Positions 48,771 to 56,880 of a DNA stretch of 64,000 nt are shown one piece after another (position 1 is the first letter of the stretch; each line of letters begins with the position of its first letter). The DNA comes from Planctomycetia bacterium. GTDB taxonomy: Bacteria; Planctomycetota; Planctomycetia; Pirellulales; Thermoguttaceae. The notes beneath the pieces were generated by a model. It searched no databases and was not told where the DNA came from. It saw only the letters and a list, made by a program, of their open reading frames with translations. A program made the position numbers and the translations under genes. The DNA lies in NCBI GenBank assembly GCA_030539295.1, contig JAUNSJ010000001.1, forward strand, positions 232,033-296,032, in the 5' to 3' direction.

Positions 48771-50009
48771 TTAAAAGTTTTTGAATTCACGGTCAAGCAT
48801 GTCATAAACAGTCTTCCGTATTTCCGGAGGAAAATCATGTAAATCATTAGGCTGGAGCAAGAGTAACCCGTCCGGGCGACCATAAAGCTCATAAACTTTT
48901 CGCGCAGATTCCGTGCATTCGCGTGCTCCTTGCGGGTCGAAATTATCGTCTTTCAGAGGTGCGTTTATTAAAATGGTTCTCGGGGCAATCAGAGCAAGAA
49001 TTTCGTTATAATCGAACGGAAGCCGAGTCGGATCGCAATGATAAATCGTATCACACAGAGGGGCATATCGGTCTTGTGCGTGGCCTCGAAGTGACTCCGG
49101 GCAATACTCTTTTTGACGATAGAAGGAAGAGAAACCACAACTCGTTACGGTAACTTTTATCCGTGGGTCGTACATAGCCAGGAACAAAGCATTGTGGCCG
49201 CCAAGCGAATGACCTATGGCTGCGATCCGATCTGAATCGACATAATCCAGGGTCGCCAACAGGTCAACTGCACGCATGTGATCCCAAATGCCACGCATGC
49301 ACTGACTCTTATAGCCTAAGTCATAGGGACTCTTCTTGCATTCGCCAAAATTCCAATAATCAGGAGCAATAACGACATAACCGCGATCGGCAAGCTCTTG
49401 ACCGTAATTCCGATTGAGCCGTCTGGTCAAACCAACAGAATCGTCTTTCCCCGCCTCGTGTGTTGGGTGCAGGGCAACTGCGGCAGGCAGCTTACAGTCG
49501 TGATTTTTCGGGACAAGTAACCAGGCAAAAGCTAAGTCGCCGGGCTCCGGGCAAAAGGAAATTTTATAGCGAGTATAACCACCGCAATCATTTTCTTCAA
49601 TGTATTTGACGTCAAGGTCACACTTCTTTAATGAGTCGGGAAATGGTCCAAAAACTTTTTCCACGTTGGCGAAAATTTCCGTTTTCCGCTCTTCCCATGC
49701 TTTTGTCGTTGCGATCGTGCGAACGGTACCATCTTTGTCCTGGATATGAAGGAGGTCCATACGTTCTTCAAAGGAAATAATTTTATCGTGCATGTCTTCA
49801 GCAAAACAATTGTAAGTCGTTCCCAGAATGCAAAAAAAACAAATAAGAGTGTACACTGCGTAACCGATGCACTCGTTCAACCGGCATTGCCCGATTACGC
49901 GGTAACCTTGGACCATCCGGAGCAGCATGAATGAAAAGGTCGAGTAAAACCGGGGAGCCGAAATGGGTAAATAACGGTTATGCATTTCATATTGATAGAG
50001 TCTATACAT
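48771..50009 (-). CDS. Secreted alpha/beta hydrolase (dienelactone hydrolase/esterase-like)
   Basis: A 412-residue protein. The nucleophile elbow is GHSLGG with Ser268; a likely acid lies in 'NAPLKDDNFDPQGA' and the His in 'NDLHDFPPE'. 'VVIAPDYWNFGE' (212-223) is the strand typical of large bacterial acetyl-esterase and peptidase-like hydrolases. A hydrophobic segment at about 46-70 ending CFAED looks like a signal peptide, preceded by an unusually long N-terminus; the ATG at 50009 has AAAGGTG upstream, internal Met codons have none. It follows the prepilin-like and lipoprotein genes and is probably in their operon. Substrate unknown. Confidence 0.72.
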   Translation of the reverse strand: MYRLYQYEMHNRYLPISAPRFYSTFSFMLLRMVQGYRVIGQCRLNECIGYAVYTLICFFCILGTTYNCFAEDMHDKIISFEERMDLLHIQDKDGTVRTIATTKAWEERKTEIFANVEKVFGPFPDSLKKCDLDVKYIEENDCGGYTRYKISFCPEPGDLAFAWLLVPKNHDCKLPAAVALHPTHEAGKDDSVGLTRRLNRNYGQELADRGYVVIAPDYWNFGECKKSPYDLGYKSQCMRGIWDHMRAVDLLATLDYVDSDRIAAIGHSLGGHNALFLAMYDPRIKVTVTSCGFSSFYRQKEYCPESLRGHAQDRYAPLCDTIYHCDPTRLPFDYNEILALIAPRTILINAPLKDDNFDPQGARECTESARKVYELYGRPDGLLLLQPNDLHDFPPEIRKTVYDMLDREFKNF

Positions 50010-50152
50010 GTTAGCAATACACCTTTCGAGCAGGAAACGAAGTTACATACTATCGACAATCCATTTGCCCAACGTTTTTTCCCGTTTTCATGCTCCGAGT
50101 TTAATCTGCAATCTTGTAACATAAAAAAACGTGCAGGGCTGAGATCATAAAC

Positions 50153-50237
50153 AAGAAAATGAATGATGTTGAAGTTCCCGAACACCCCTGTTCGCTGTGA
50201 ATTACAAATAGGAAGCAACGCCATCATTCATTTTCTT
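50153..50237. repeat. Large imperfect palindrome between lipoprotein and hydrolase genes
   Basis: Perfect 16-bp arms (AAGAAAATGAATGATG / CATCATTCATTTTCTT) enclose 53 bases that contain a second hairpin (CGAACA / TGTTCG with a CCCC loop) and short complementary blocks. On the minus strand the outer stem ends in a T-rich run. It may be a terminator or attenuator that lowers hydrolase expression, or a small mobile-type element. No other copy was seen in the window. Confidence 0.6.
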
Positions 50238-50256
50238 ATCGTCGGGTCAGATGCCC

Positions 50257-50727
50257 TTATCGAATCGGCGGACGTGTCACAACAGCTGGGGCTGATTTGG
50301 CAGCATTGATACGTGCTTTTTCAATTTCAGGCGGTAGCTTCGTGACAGTAATATCGTAGACCATTGATCCCTTATCAACGTTACATATTAAACCAGAGGT
50401 TTCCGGTTTCATAAATTTTTCCTCTATCAAAGGGACCATAGGGGCCATTTTCGACGCGCCTTCTATTTTGTAGGCGGCGTCGAAAATGTAAACTTTATAG
50501 TTACCCTTGGGAACACCGTTGGCGTTTTTCTCGAATCCAAGTCTATACGAGCCATCTGCGTCGATAGGACCACGAGCTACTCCAGCATCTCCGGTGAAAA
50601 TGACCATACCCTTTGTCAGTGGGGACCCGTCCTCAAAGAGTACTTTTCCTGTAACGGTTGAGTTTCTCTGACATCCGCCGGTCAGCATAACAAGCAGTGC
50701 AATTAACATTAATCTTGTGTAAAACAT
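50257..50727 (-). CDS. Small lipoprotein with carboxypeptidase-regulatory-like domain
   Basis: A 156-residue protein with lipobox LTGGC (Cys at residue 19). The mature part begins 'STVTGKVLFEDGSPLTKGMV' and contains 'DADGSYRLG' and 'GVPKGNYKVYIF', the strand pattern of the transthyretin-like carboxypeptidase-regulatory domain. Small lipoproteins of this kind commonly follow DUF1559 genes in planctomycetes. AGGAG precedes the ATG. Thirty-nine bases separate it from the DUF1559 gene. A decayed copy of its 3' end lies at 48587-48660. Confidence 0.8.
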   Translation of the reverse strand: MFYTRLMLIALLVMLTGGCQRNSTVTGKVLFEDGSPLTKGMVIFTGDAGVARGPIDADGSYRLGFEKNANGVPKGNYKVYIFDAAYKIEGASKMAPMVPLIEEKFMKPETSGLICNVDKGSMVYDITVTKLPPEIEKARINAAKSAPAVVTRPPIR

Positions 50728-50766
50728 ATTTTCTCTCCTCGTAAGTAATCTTTCGCAATAGCGTCG

Positions 50767-51900
50767 TTATAACGAAACAACATTTCCATCACGAACATCA
50801 GAAAGGTTAACTGCAATCCACGGATCTGTTGTCACGGAAAGGGCTCGCACGGAGCCATCTCCCATCAACATGTTAATGATGCCGGGATGAATTGGGCCAA
50901 AAAGAGCAAACGCACGTGAAACGGTGTCATTACTCCCTGAGGGAATGTAGGGAGTCCCGAGTATAGAGTCAAAAAAAGTCCTCGAAATACCGTTTGGATT
51001 TTCGGATTGAAAATAAGTTAAATAAGTTGCATTGAAGTCGTCATCCATAAAATCTCTGGAATATTCTATGTTATTAAATTTTTCTCCGAAACAGAACTGA
51101 TTGGAAGTACCATCCTGCCACCAGGCGAAATCATCTCGCGGCTGCCAACTTGTCATTCCTGTGGCAGCGCCAGCGTAATCATAATTTGTTATGGCAAGGC
51201 GAAAAGGTCCATGACCGCGGCCAACTGGATTTTCGTCATAAACGGGGGCCCACCACATTGTTTGTCGGTCGGAACTATTATAAGCTTCCAGCTTTTCTGG
51301 AATCAAAACTACAGCATAATCCGTTTGCGGTCCGGTGTATTTTCCACTGCCTTTAGAAGATGTATTCATAGCAGGAACATTGCGAGCACTTGAAGGACAA
51401 AGATACGTACGAATTGAGGCCAATCCTTGTCGCTCATCCTGTGTCAAATTCGTGTTTGAGGCTTTCCAGATTCCATATTGCCCACAGAGAAGGTTGGAAC
51501 ATCCGCCTGGCAAATAAATATCTCCTTCCACTTTCCGCATGAGAATATCATAAGAGGATTGTTGTTCAATATAAGGGTACAGGATTGGGAATATCGACAT
51601 GTGATAGATTCCTAAATGAAGCGGCGGTAATCCCGCTTTGCTACTTTGAAAGTTGTGTATGCCCAAACCAATCTGTTTAAGATTGTTTGTGCACTGCATC
51701 CTTCTTGCAGCCTCGCGGGCCGCCTGAACCGCTGGCAGTAGTAACGCGATTAAGATACCTATAATCGCAATGACCACCAAAAGTTCGACGAGGGTAAAAG
51801 CGAGGATGCGCTTAAGGTGGTTGAGTCCTCCTTCCCCCCGACATTTTAACAGAGCAAGATTTTTACTTGTGACTTCAAATCTTCGCAGACTTTTTTTCAT
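50767..51900 (-). CDS. DUF1559 prepilin-like protein
   Basis: A 377-residue protein of the family that is greatly expanded in planctomycetes. The N-terminal type IV prepilin-like segment '[20 protein letters not shown]' (about 36-55) is followed by '[13 protein letters not shown]' and the conserved '[11 protein letters not shown]'. The C-terminus has H-x9-DG ('[12 protein letters not shown]'). AAGGAG precedes the ATG at 51900; a basic, hydrophilic 34-residue N-terminus precedes the cleavage site. It is likely processed and assembled at the cell surface, function unknown. The strong promoter and XylR-type operator at 51972-52040 drive this operon. Confidence 0.9.
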   Translation of the reverse strand: MKKSLRRFEVTSKNLALLKCRGEGGLNHLKRILAFTLVELLVVIAIIGILIALLLPAVQAAREAARRMQCTNNLKQIGLGIHNFQSSKAGLPPLHLGIYHMSIFPILYPYIEQQSSYDILMRKVEGDIYLPGGCSNLLCGQYGIWKASNTNLTQDERQGLASIRTYLCPSSARNVPAMNTSSKGSGKYTGPQTDYAVVLIPEKLEAYNSSDRQTMWWAPVYDENPVGRGHGPFRLAITNYDYAGAATGMTSWQPRDDFAWWQDGTSNQFCFGEKFNNIEYSRDFMDDDFNATYLTYFQSENPNGISRTFFDSILGTPYIPSGSNDTVSRAFALFGPIHPGIINMLMGDGSVRALSVTTDPWIAVNLSDVRDGNVVSL

Positions 51901-51971
51901 GAGCTTTCTCCTTATTGAATTTTGAACAGTTGAATCTTTTGTATAAGCTTCTACTCATACAACACTTTTGA

Positions 51972-52000
51972 ATTATACATTGACAGAATACCTTTGTCAA
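51972..52000 (-). promoter_or_regulatory. Strong promoter of the DUF1559-lipoprotein-hydrolase operon
   Basis: On the minus strand a perfect TTGACA, a 17-base spacer and a perfect TATAAT, with a leader of about 65 bases before the ATG at 51900. Confidence 0.82.
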
Positions 52001-52040
52001 GTCTCATTTTTCGCCAAAGAGGGTACAAATTACGCCAAAA
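52001..52040 (-). promoter_or_regulatory. Tandem operator, XylR/AraC type, at the DUF1559 promoter
   Basis: Two direct half-sites directly upstream of the -35 box. Distal TTTTGGCGTAATTTGTACC (52022-52040) and proximal TTTGGCGAAAAATGAG (52003-52018) share TTTGGCG with a 21-base period. The same distal sequence, spacing and distance to -35 occur at 62511-62548, beside a gene for a XylR-type regulator. A 21-bp tandem repeat touching -35 is the arrangement used by AraC/XylR activators. Confidence 0.68.
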
Positions 52041-52243
52041 TAACTTCGACAGAACCCTCATTTTGCAAAATAAACAATTTTTTAACTCATAATAAACACC
52101 TCACTTTTCCTATGTTAGTATAAATAACAGGTCAGAATTTCCATTGACCGTTAGGACCATTTCATTTACGATTCGCTCGGAAACACAGGCACGGTTGTCG
52201 TGAAGGACGCGTCCGAAACAGAATTCAATTCTATCGGACTCTG
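52041..52243. other. Gap between symporter stop and the DUF1559 operator
   Basis: About 200 AT-rich bases with the hairpin at 52211-52239. Together with the promoter and operator to its left this fills the 343-base gap 51901-52243. No gene is seen. Confidence 0.4.
52211..52239 (-). terminator. Hairpin just after the symporter gene
   Basis: GTCCGA / TCGGAC with an inner AGAATT / AATTCT stem, ending five bases beyond the symporter stop. No T-run, so a terminator role is tentative. The adjoining GGACGCGTCC (52205-52214) is itself a palindrome. Confidence 0.35.
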
Positions 52244-53875
52244 TCATGCGGAAATTTCATGATTTTCCTCCTTCTGTAATGGGTTTGTATTTAGGGATGA
52301 AGCGTCGGCGTCGAGTTTCTGGAAGAACTCATTGACTTGCGGATTCTGCTCAACGCGACAAAGCCAGGCGAGCAGGCCAATGGCGGAATAAACGAAAAGC
52401 GAGACGAGAGTTGGCAGTAAGATGGTCATACCAATACCGATCGGGTCGCTTTGCGTAGCCGGTGTTAACGTGACGTGACAAAGTTCGGCTGTTTTCTGGA
52501 ACCAGAGAAACAGGTCGTTTGGAAAAAGTTTTATGACAACAAAAGTGAAAAGCCCAAAGAGAATGGAATAGTGAGCGGCCAGGACACCACAGCGTTTAAA
52601 CGTGGGCAGAAGGCCAAGAATCATGGGTACGGAAACCGGACCAATCAGAGCACTGAACCAGCCGAGAACGAGTCCGAGTATGCCCCCGAACGAAGCATTG
52701 GCAAAGGCCACAAGTGCCGTAGCAAGCATAAAGAAAAATGTTATACAGCGAGCGAGTAAGAGTGATTGTTTGGCGGTGAAATGATTTGTTTTTTTCCAAA
52801 TTTGAGGCAGGACATCGCGGACGAGTACGGATGTTATGGCCGTTGCGTCGGCGGTTGTCATGGTCAACGTGTGAGAAATGAGGGCCGCGAGCATGAGTCC
52901 GGTGAGTCCTGTTGGTAACATGCGTATAACCATCATGGAGAAGCACTGCTCCTGCTGTTCTACCGGCAGGTTCGGAATCAGGAGAGGACATGCCCACATG
53001 GGAAAGAAGAGAATTAAAGGCCAAACGAGATAGAGTGACGCACTTAAAATTGCCGCTTTCTTCGCGTCGGGGCCGTCGGAGGCCGCAATATAGCGCTGCG
53101 CAAGATTCCACGTTCCTCCGTTGTACGCGAGAATATTGATAATGGTTAGGCCGAGAATACAGGTCCAGGTACCGTATTCTCCCGCCAGAGGAGACAGGTG
53201 TCCCGGAGGCAGGCGGTCCCAAATAGTCCATAGTGCACTAACCCCGCCCAGTTCACCCAGTGCGATTGCAAACATTGCAATTCCTGCGGCGAACTGAACG
53301 ATAAACATGGCGAAATCAGTGAGCGTTCCGGCCCAGAGTCCGCCCAATGTGCTGTAGAACAGGCCCAGCGAAAGGGCCAAAAGCACCGCTGCCCAAAAGG
53401 GGACCCCAGGTGCAAAAGTCGTTATAACCAGAGAAACGGCCACCCATTTTGCGCCCACGTCGAGGACCTTTAAAAGGACCCCCCACCAGGCAAGTAACTG
53501 CTGCGTCGAAAGGTCATATCGAACGCGAAGGAATTCCAATGGTGATTCGAAGTGAAACACGGTTCGCAATTTCGACCACCTTGCAACAATAGCCGCAATA
53601 CCAAAAAAACAGGCAAAAGAAATCGGTACTGCCCACCAAATGTAAACGGTAAAACCTGTATTGTAGGCAATCGCAGCATAGGCCGTAAAGGCCACCGCAC
53701 TGTATCCGGAAACATGGTGCGAAACGCCAAGCAACCACCAGGGCATTTTCCCACTGCCGGTAAAGTAATCTTTCGTATTACGAATCAGACGTGTCGAAAG
53801 AACGCCAATCATGCCCATTCCAATTAAGAACAGAACAATAACGCCCCAGTCGAGTAATGTCATTTGCGAATCCAT
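52244..53875 (-). CDS. Sodium:solute symporter family transporter
   Basis: A 543-residue inner-membrane protein with about 13 hydrophobic helices, fitting the SSS family. Helix 1 and the following 'KDYFTGSGKMPWWLLG' and the later 'GGLWAGTLTDFAMFIVQF' region (helix 6, the GG-W-A-V-x-x-TD pattern) are typical. It should bring in a solute, perhaps a sugar or amino sugar, with Na+. It is the last gene of the run that begins with the Tat-exported aminotransferase at 56881-58284; 28 bases separate it from the ceramidase-like gene. Confidence 0.85.
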   Translation of the reverse strand: MDSQMTLLDWGVIVLFLIGMGMIGVLSTRLIRNTKDYFTGSGKMPWWLLGVSHHVSGYSAVAFTAYAAIAYNTGFTVYIWWAVPISFACFFGIAAIVARWSKLRTVFHFESPLEFLRVRYDLSTQQLLAWWGVLLKVLDVGAKWVAVSLVITTFAPGVPFWAAVLLALSLGLFYSTLGGLWAGTLTDFAMFIVQFAAGIAMFAIALGELGGVSALWTIWDRLPPGHLSPLAGEYGTWTCILGLTIINILAYNGGTWNLAQRYIAASDGPDAKKAAILSASLYLVWPLILFFPMWACPLLIPNLPVEQQEQCFSMMVIRMLPTGLTGLMLAALISHTLTMTTADATAITSVLVRDVLPQIWKKTNHFTAKQSLLLARCITFFFMLATALVAFANASFGGILGLVLGWFSALIGPVSVPMILGLLPTFKRCGVLAAHYSILFGLFTFVVIKLFPNDLFLWFQKTAELCHVTLTPATQSDPIGIGMTILLPTLVSLFVYSAIGLLAWLCRVEQNPQVNEFFQKLDADASSLNTNPLQKEENHEISA

Positions 53876-53903
53876 AAATTTTCCTTTATATTTTTCGTTG
53901 CTT

Positions 53904-55319
53904 TTATTTCTCGTTATTATTTTTATTCAACAAAAGACCGACAGCTTTTGCGTAGTCCTCCAGCGACCCGGGAGCGGTGCCAAGATTGGCGAACCAGAGA
54001 CCGGCGTCGGGTTCGTAACCTCCCTGTTCAAAGGCATCGGCACTCGGTAAATACATAATGACACCGTTCGTATAGCCGACAATGTGAACATTTTTTGAGG
54101 TGTATTTCGCCACCTCACGATTCATCTGACTGAAAACTTCATAGGGCACCGTAACAAAGACGTGGTCACCCAAGGTAATCAGACACGTGGGCGAATCGAA
54201 GTGATCGATCGTCCCGGCATCGATACGTCGCAATAATTCTGTTTCAAAGCGAGTAACCACCGTTGTGGCAACGCAAGGGCATTCCGCCCATTGTTCGCGT
54301 AAAGCGTCTGCTCGCTGACGAACTTCATCGGCGGTAACGGTCGGAGCAGCGACGGGAATCGTCGTGGCCACGAAATCAACATTTTCGTTATCATATTCTG
54401 CTTGTAAAAGTTCATTGGCAAAAGAGGCAACAATAGTATCGCCCCAAGTTTGAATCTCCTCCTGCGGAGCATTCCGTTTGGGCGAGCCGACGTTACCAGC
54501 GGCTCCCTGAATAATAAACGGTTCTACCGTTTCGCCAAAAGTTTTTTTCACAGCAATTGCCGTTGCTCCCGGCCATTCTGAGCCAATGAGCAAGTCACTC
54601 CACGAGGTAGGATGGGCGGTGAACTGAACGAGAATGGCTATAAAAGAACCGTCAGAACGCTTAAAGCCAACAACAGGAACACGTGTATCAACGTATGCAA
54701 GTTTTTTATCAGGGTTGGGTGCTGCTCCGTCGCCGGGAACAGGGTCATTACGTCGGTCATGCATTAGTGAACAGTTACCTTGTGCGGTAACCATACGACA
54801 AGGAGACGCTGTGGCAACGGCTTGCTCTGCTATTTTTTCAATACAGGGCAACAGAGTACCGTCAATGTATCGCGTCGCCTTTTCCGGGCAGCCAATATTC
54901 ATTGTGGCAGGCGCGGTGTGCGTATGGGTCGCGGAAACAATGATGTTCTCTTCATGCAGACCCTGGTTTGCAGCAACTCTTTTTTTAATTTTTGCGATTT
55001 CGCCGCGATCAAATCCGATCAGATCGCAAACGATCCAGATAAATTGAGTTTTTTCTGTTTTTATGTACAAGGCCCGGGCATAAATATCACTGCGTGCCCC
55101 TTGTGATTTTTCCGTGCGAAGACCATAGCCACCGAGCGTAACCGGTTCTTTTGGCATGATACTGACCGAGGCGGCACCAACCGTTAGTGGGGAATGCCCG
55201 GCAGCTTCATTTGCACGAAGACCCACACTACAGAATACAGAGCAGAAGAGAACTGCTCCGTATACCGCAGATGAGATAAAAAACGTGTAACGACGTTTCT
55301 TTTCTCTGCAATTATTCAT
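53904..55319 (-). CDS. Secreted neutral/alkaline ceramidase-like protein
   Basis: A 471-residue exported protein. Signal-like helix at about 12-35; then the family pattern 'LTVGAASVSIMP', 'YARALYIKTEKTQFIWIVCDLIG', the metal-binding HTHTAP motif, 'VQFTAHPTSW' with a second metal His, and 'FIIQGAAGNVG', where the catalytic Ser of true ceramidases would lie nearby. Planctomycetes hold many such proteins of unknown substrate, so ceramide cleavage should not be assumed. ATG at 55319 is chosen over 55358. The closest relative in the window is at 58566-59957. Confidence 0.78.
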   Translation of the reverse strand: MNNCREKKRRYTFFISSAVYGAVLFCSVFCSVGLRANEAAGHSPLTVGAASVSIMPKEPVTLGGYGLRTEKSQGARSDIYARALYIKTEKTQFIWIVCDLIGFDRGEIAKIKKRVAANQGLHEENIIVSATHTHTAPATMNIGCPEKATRYIDGTLLPCIEKIAEQAVATASPCRMVTAQGNCSLMHDRRNDPVPGDGAAPNPDKKLAYVDTRVPVVGFKRSDGSFIAILVQFTAHPTSWSDLLIGSEWPGATAIAVKKTFGETVEPFIIQGAAGNVGSPKRNAPQEEIQTWGDTIVASFANELLQAEYDNENVDFVATTIPVAAPTVTADEVRQRADALREQWAECPCVATTVVTRFETELLRRIDAGTIDHFDSPTCLITLGDHVFVTVPYEVFSQMNREVAKYTSKNVHIVGYTNGVIMYLPSADAFEQGGYEPDAGLWFANLGTAPGSLEDYAKAVGLLLNKNNNEK

Positions 55320-55387
55320 TTTATGTCTTCTCTTGTTCAAATTTTTGTTTTTTGTCACTGTTATAAATTCAGTATTCTCACCACGAG

Positions 55388-56746
55388 TTATGAGTTAGCG
55401 ATTTCACCAGCGTTCTTTTGTATGCGGGTAAGAGCTTCGGCGATAATTTCCATATTCTCCCGAGGCAGCAGCATCATATCCTGTGTAAACCAGATCGCCT
55501 GTGAGCAGAGCTTTTCATTATTCGAAAGTACAATCCGTTCGGACCAGTCGTCCAAAACTTTATCCGAATAAACACGCTTCGCGGCCGGTGTTGAATAGGT
55601 CTGTCGGACATAAGTAACCCAATCCATGGCTCCGTAGCCGGGACCGGAATTTATCCCTTCGGCAGCCAAAGCCTCAATAACCTTGTCACGATTCAATCCG
55701 AACTCTTCCGGAACAATCCGGAACATGTACAGATGCCAGGCGCTTGTGCCACCGTCGTAAATTTTGGCGGGATAAACACCGGGTATTTTCGACAGGAGCG
55801 AATTTAAATAGAGTCCATTGGCGTTTCGAATTTCTGCATATCCCTGAAGGTTTCTTATCTGTGCCAAGAGGACCGCACCCATAATTTCCGGCATTCGAAA
55901 GTTGGCGGCCCGCAGCGGGTGAAATCGGAAATCAAGCGAATCGATATTTCCGCGACCATTGTTATGGCAGTCATAAAGTATGTTAGACAGGGTCGTATCG
56001 TTGGTGACAATCGCGCCGCCATCACCACACGACAGATTCTTGGTAACTTGAAAACTGAAGCAGCCGGTCGTTCCGAGCGTACCAAGATAGCGGTCGCCCC
56101 ATTTACCCAGATGTGCCTGGCACGCGTCTTCCACGACGGGAACATTCCTTTTTTCGGCTAAAGGAAGAATCGTTCCCATGTCGGCCGGAGCGCCACCGAT
56201 ATGAACCGGCATACACACTTTTGTGTTTTCAGTAAATGCGTTTTCGACTTTGCCGGCATCCAATTGAAAAGTTTCCAGGTCGGAATCAACGAATATGGGC
56301 AAGGCATAGTGCATCAGAATGGCATTAACGGTCGCGATAAAGGTGTAAGGGGAAGTAATGACTTCGTCGCCTGGGCCCACCTCAAGTGCCGCCAGCGACG
56401 CAACCAGGGCACTCGTTCCACTGTTGGTTACCAAACAATGTTTTGCCCCGAGCATTTCCGCATATTCCTTCTCGAATTCAAGATCGATTCCTGCCCCGCC
56501 ACTACGACACCATTGCCCGGATTTCAGGACGGTCAGAACACGTTCCTCTTCACTACCTTCAAGAATAGGCCAGCTCCTGGCTCCGGTGAGCGTACGAACG
56601 TCGCCTCCAAGGATAGCCGGTTTTGACGACGTTGTGGTCTGACTCCATATATTGCCGACATTAAGTCCGAACAGCCCCATCGTCGCGGCTATACCGCCCC
56701 CGGCCGCCAAAAAATCACGTCTTGTGCATTGCATTCGTTTACTCAT
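55388..56746 (-). CDS. Tat-exported DegT/DnrJ/EryC1-type aminotransferase
   Basis: A 452-residue PLP enzyme-like protein. It opens with a twin-arginine signal (CTRRDFLAAGG, residues 7-17). The PLP residues of the sugar aminotransferase family are present: Asp207 in 'VVEDACQAH' and the Schiff-base Lys236 in 'FQVTKNLSCGDGGA'. These enzymes normally aminate nucleotide-linked keto sugars in the cytoplasm, so an exported form is unusual; Tat export would allow PLP loading first. AGGAG precedes the ATG. Its start region is nearly the same DNA as that of the ceramidase-like gene at 59957. Confidence 0.85.
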   Translation of the reverse strand: MSKRMQCTRRDFLAAGGGIAATMGLFGLNVGNIWSQTTTSSKPAILGGDVRTLTGARSWPILEGSEEERVLTVLKSGQWCRSGGAGIDLEFEKEYAEMLGAKHCLVTNSGTSALVASLAALEVGPGDEVITSPYTFIATVNAILMHYALPIFVDSDLETFQLDAGKVENAFTENTKVCMPVHIGGAPADMGTILPLAEKRNVPVVEDACQAHLGKWGDRYLGTLGTTGCFSFQVTKNLSCGDGGAIVTNDTTLSNILYDCHNNGRGNIDSLDFRFHPLRAANFRMPEIMGAVLLAQIRNLQGYAEIRNANGLYLNSLLSKIPGVYPAKIYDGGTSAWHLYMFRIVPEEFGLNRDKVIEALAAEGINSGPGYGAMDWVTYVRQTYSTPAAKRVYSDKVLDDWSERIVLSNNEKLCSQAIWFTQDMMLLPRENMEIIAEALTRIQKNAGEIANS

Positions 56747-56768
56747 AGTTTTTCTCCTCTATTTCATT
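56711..56768 (-). repeat. Tat-signal/start region shared with 59932-59976
   Basis: The DNA encoding 'QCTRRDF' plus the start codon and upstream region up to CTATTTCATT is closely similar to 59932-59976, which starts an unrelated protein family (ceramidase-like). The first 21 bases are identical. This points to copying of a start-plus-signal segment between genes. Confidence 0.65.
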
Positions 56769-56779
56769 GATACTGTCGT

Positions 56780-56865
56780 CCTTTGAAAATTTTCCGTCCT
56801 CTCTCCCGATTGCCTTCGTAAAAAAGAAACTTTTTCGGCTTCGTTCCGGAAAATTCATGGAATCG
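56780..56865. repeat. Intergenic repeat, copy 1
   Basis: About 86 bases between the two aminotransferase genes, similar along its length to 58402-58488 (both run from CCTTTGAAA to CATGGAA-CGG, with TTTTCGGCTT in the middle). The central part forms a hairpin, imperfect here. Confidence 0.6.
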
Positions 56866-56880
56866 GTATGGAACCGAATT

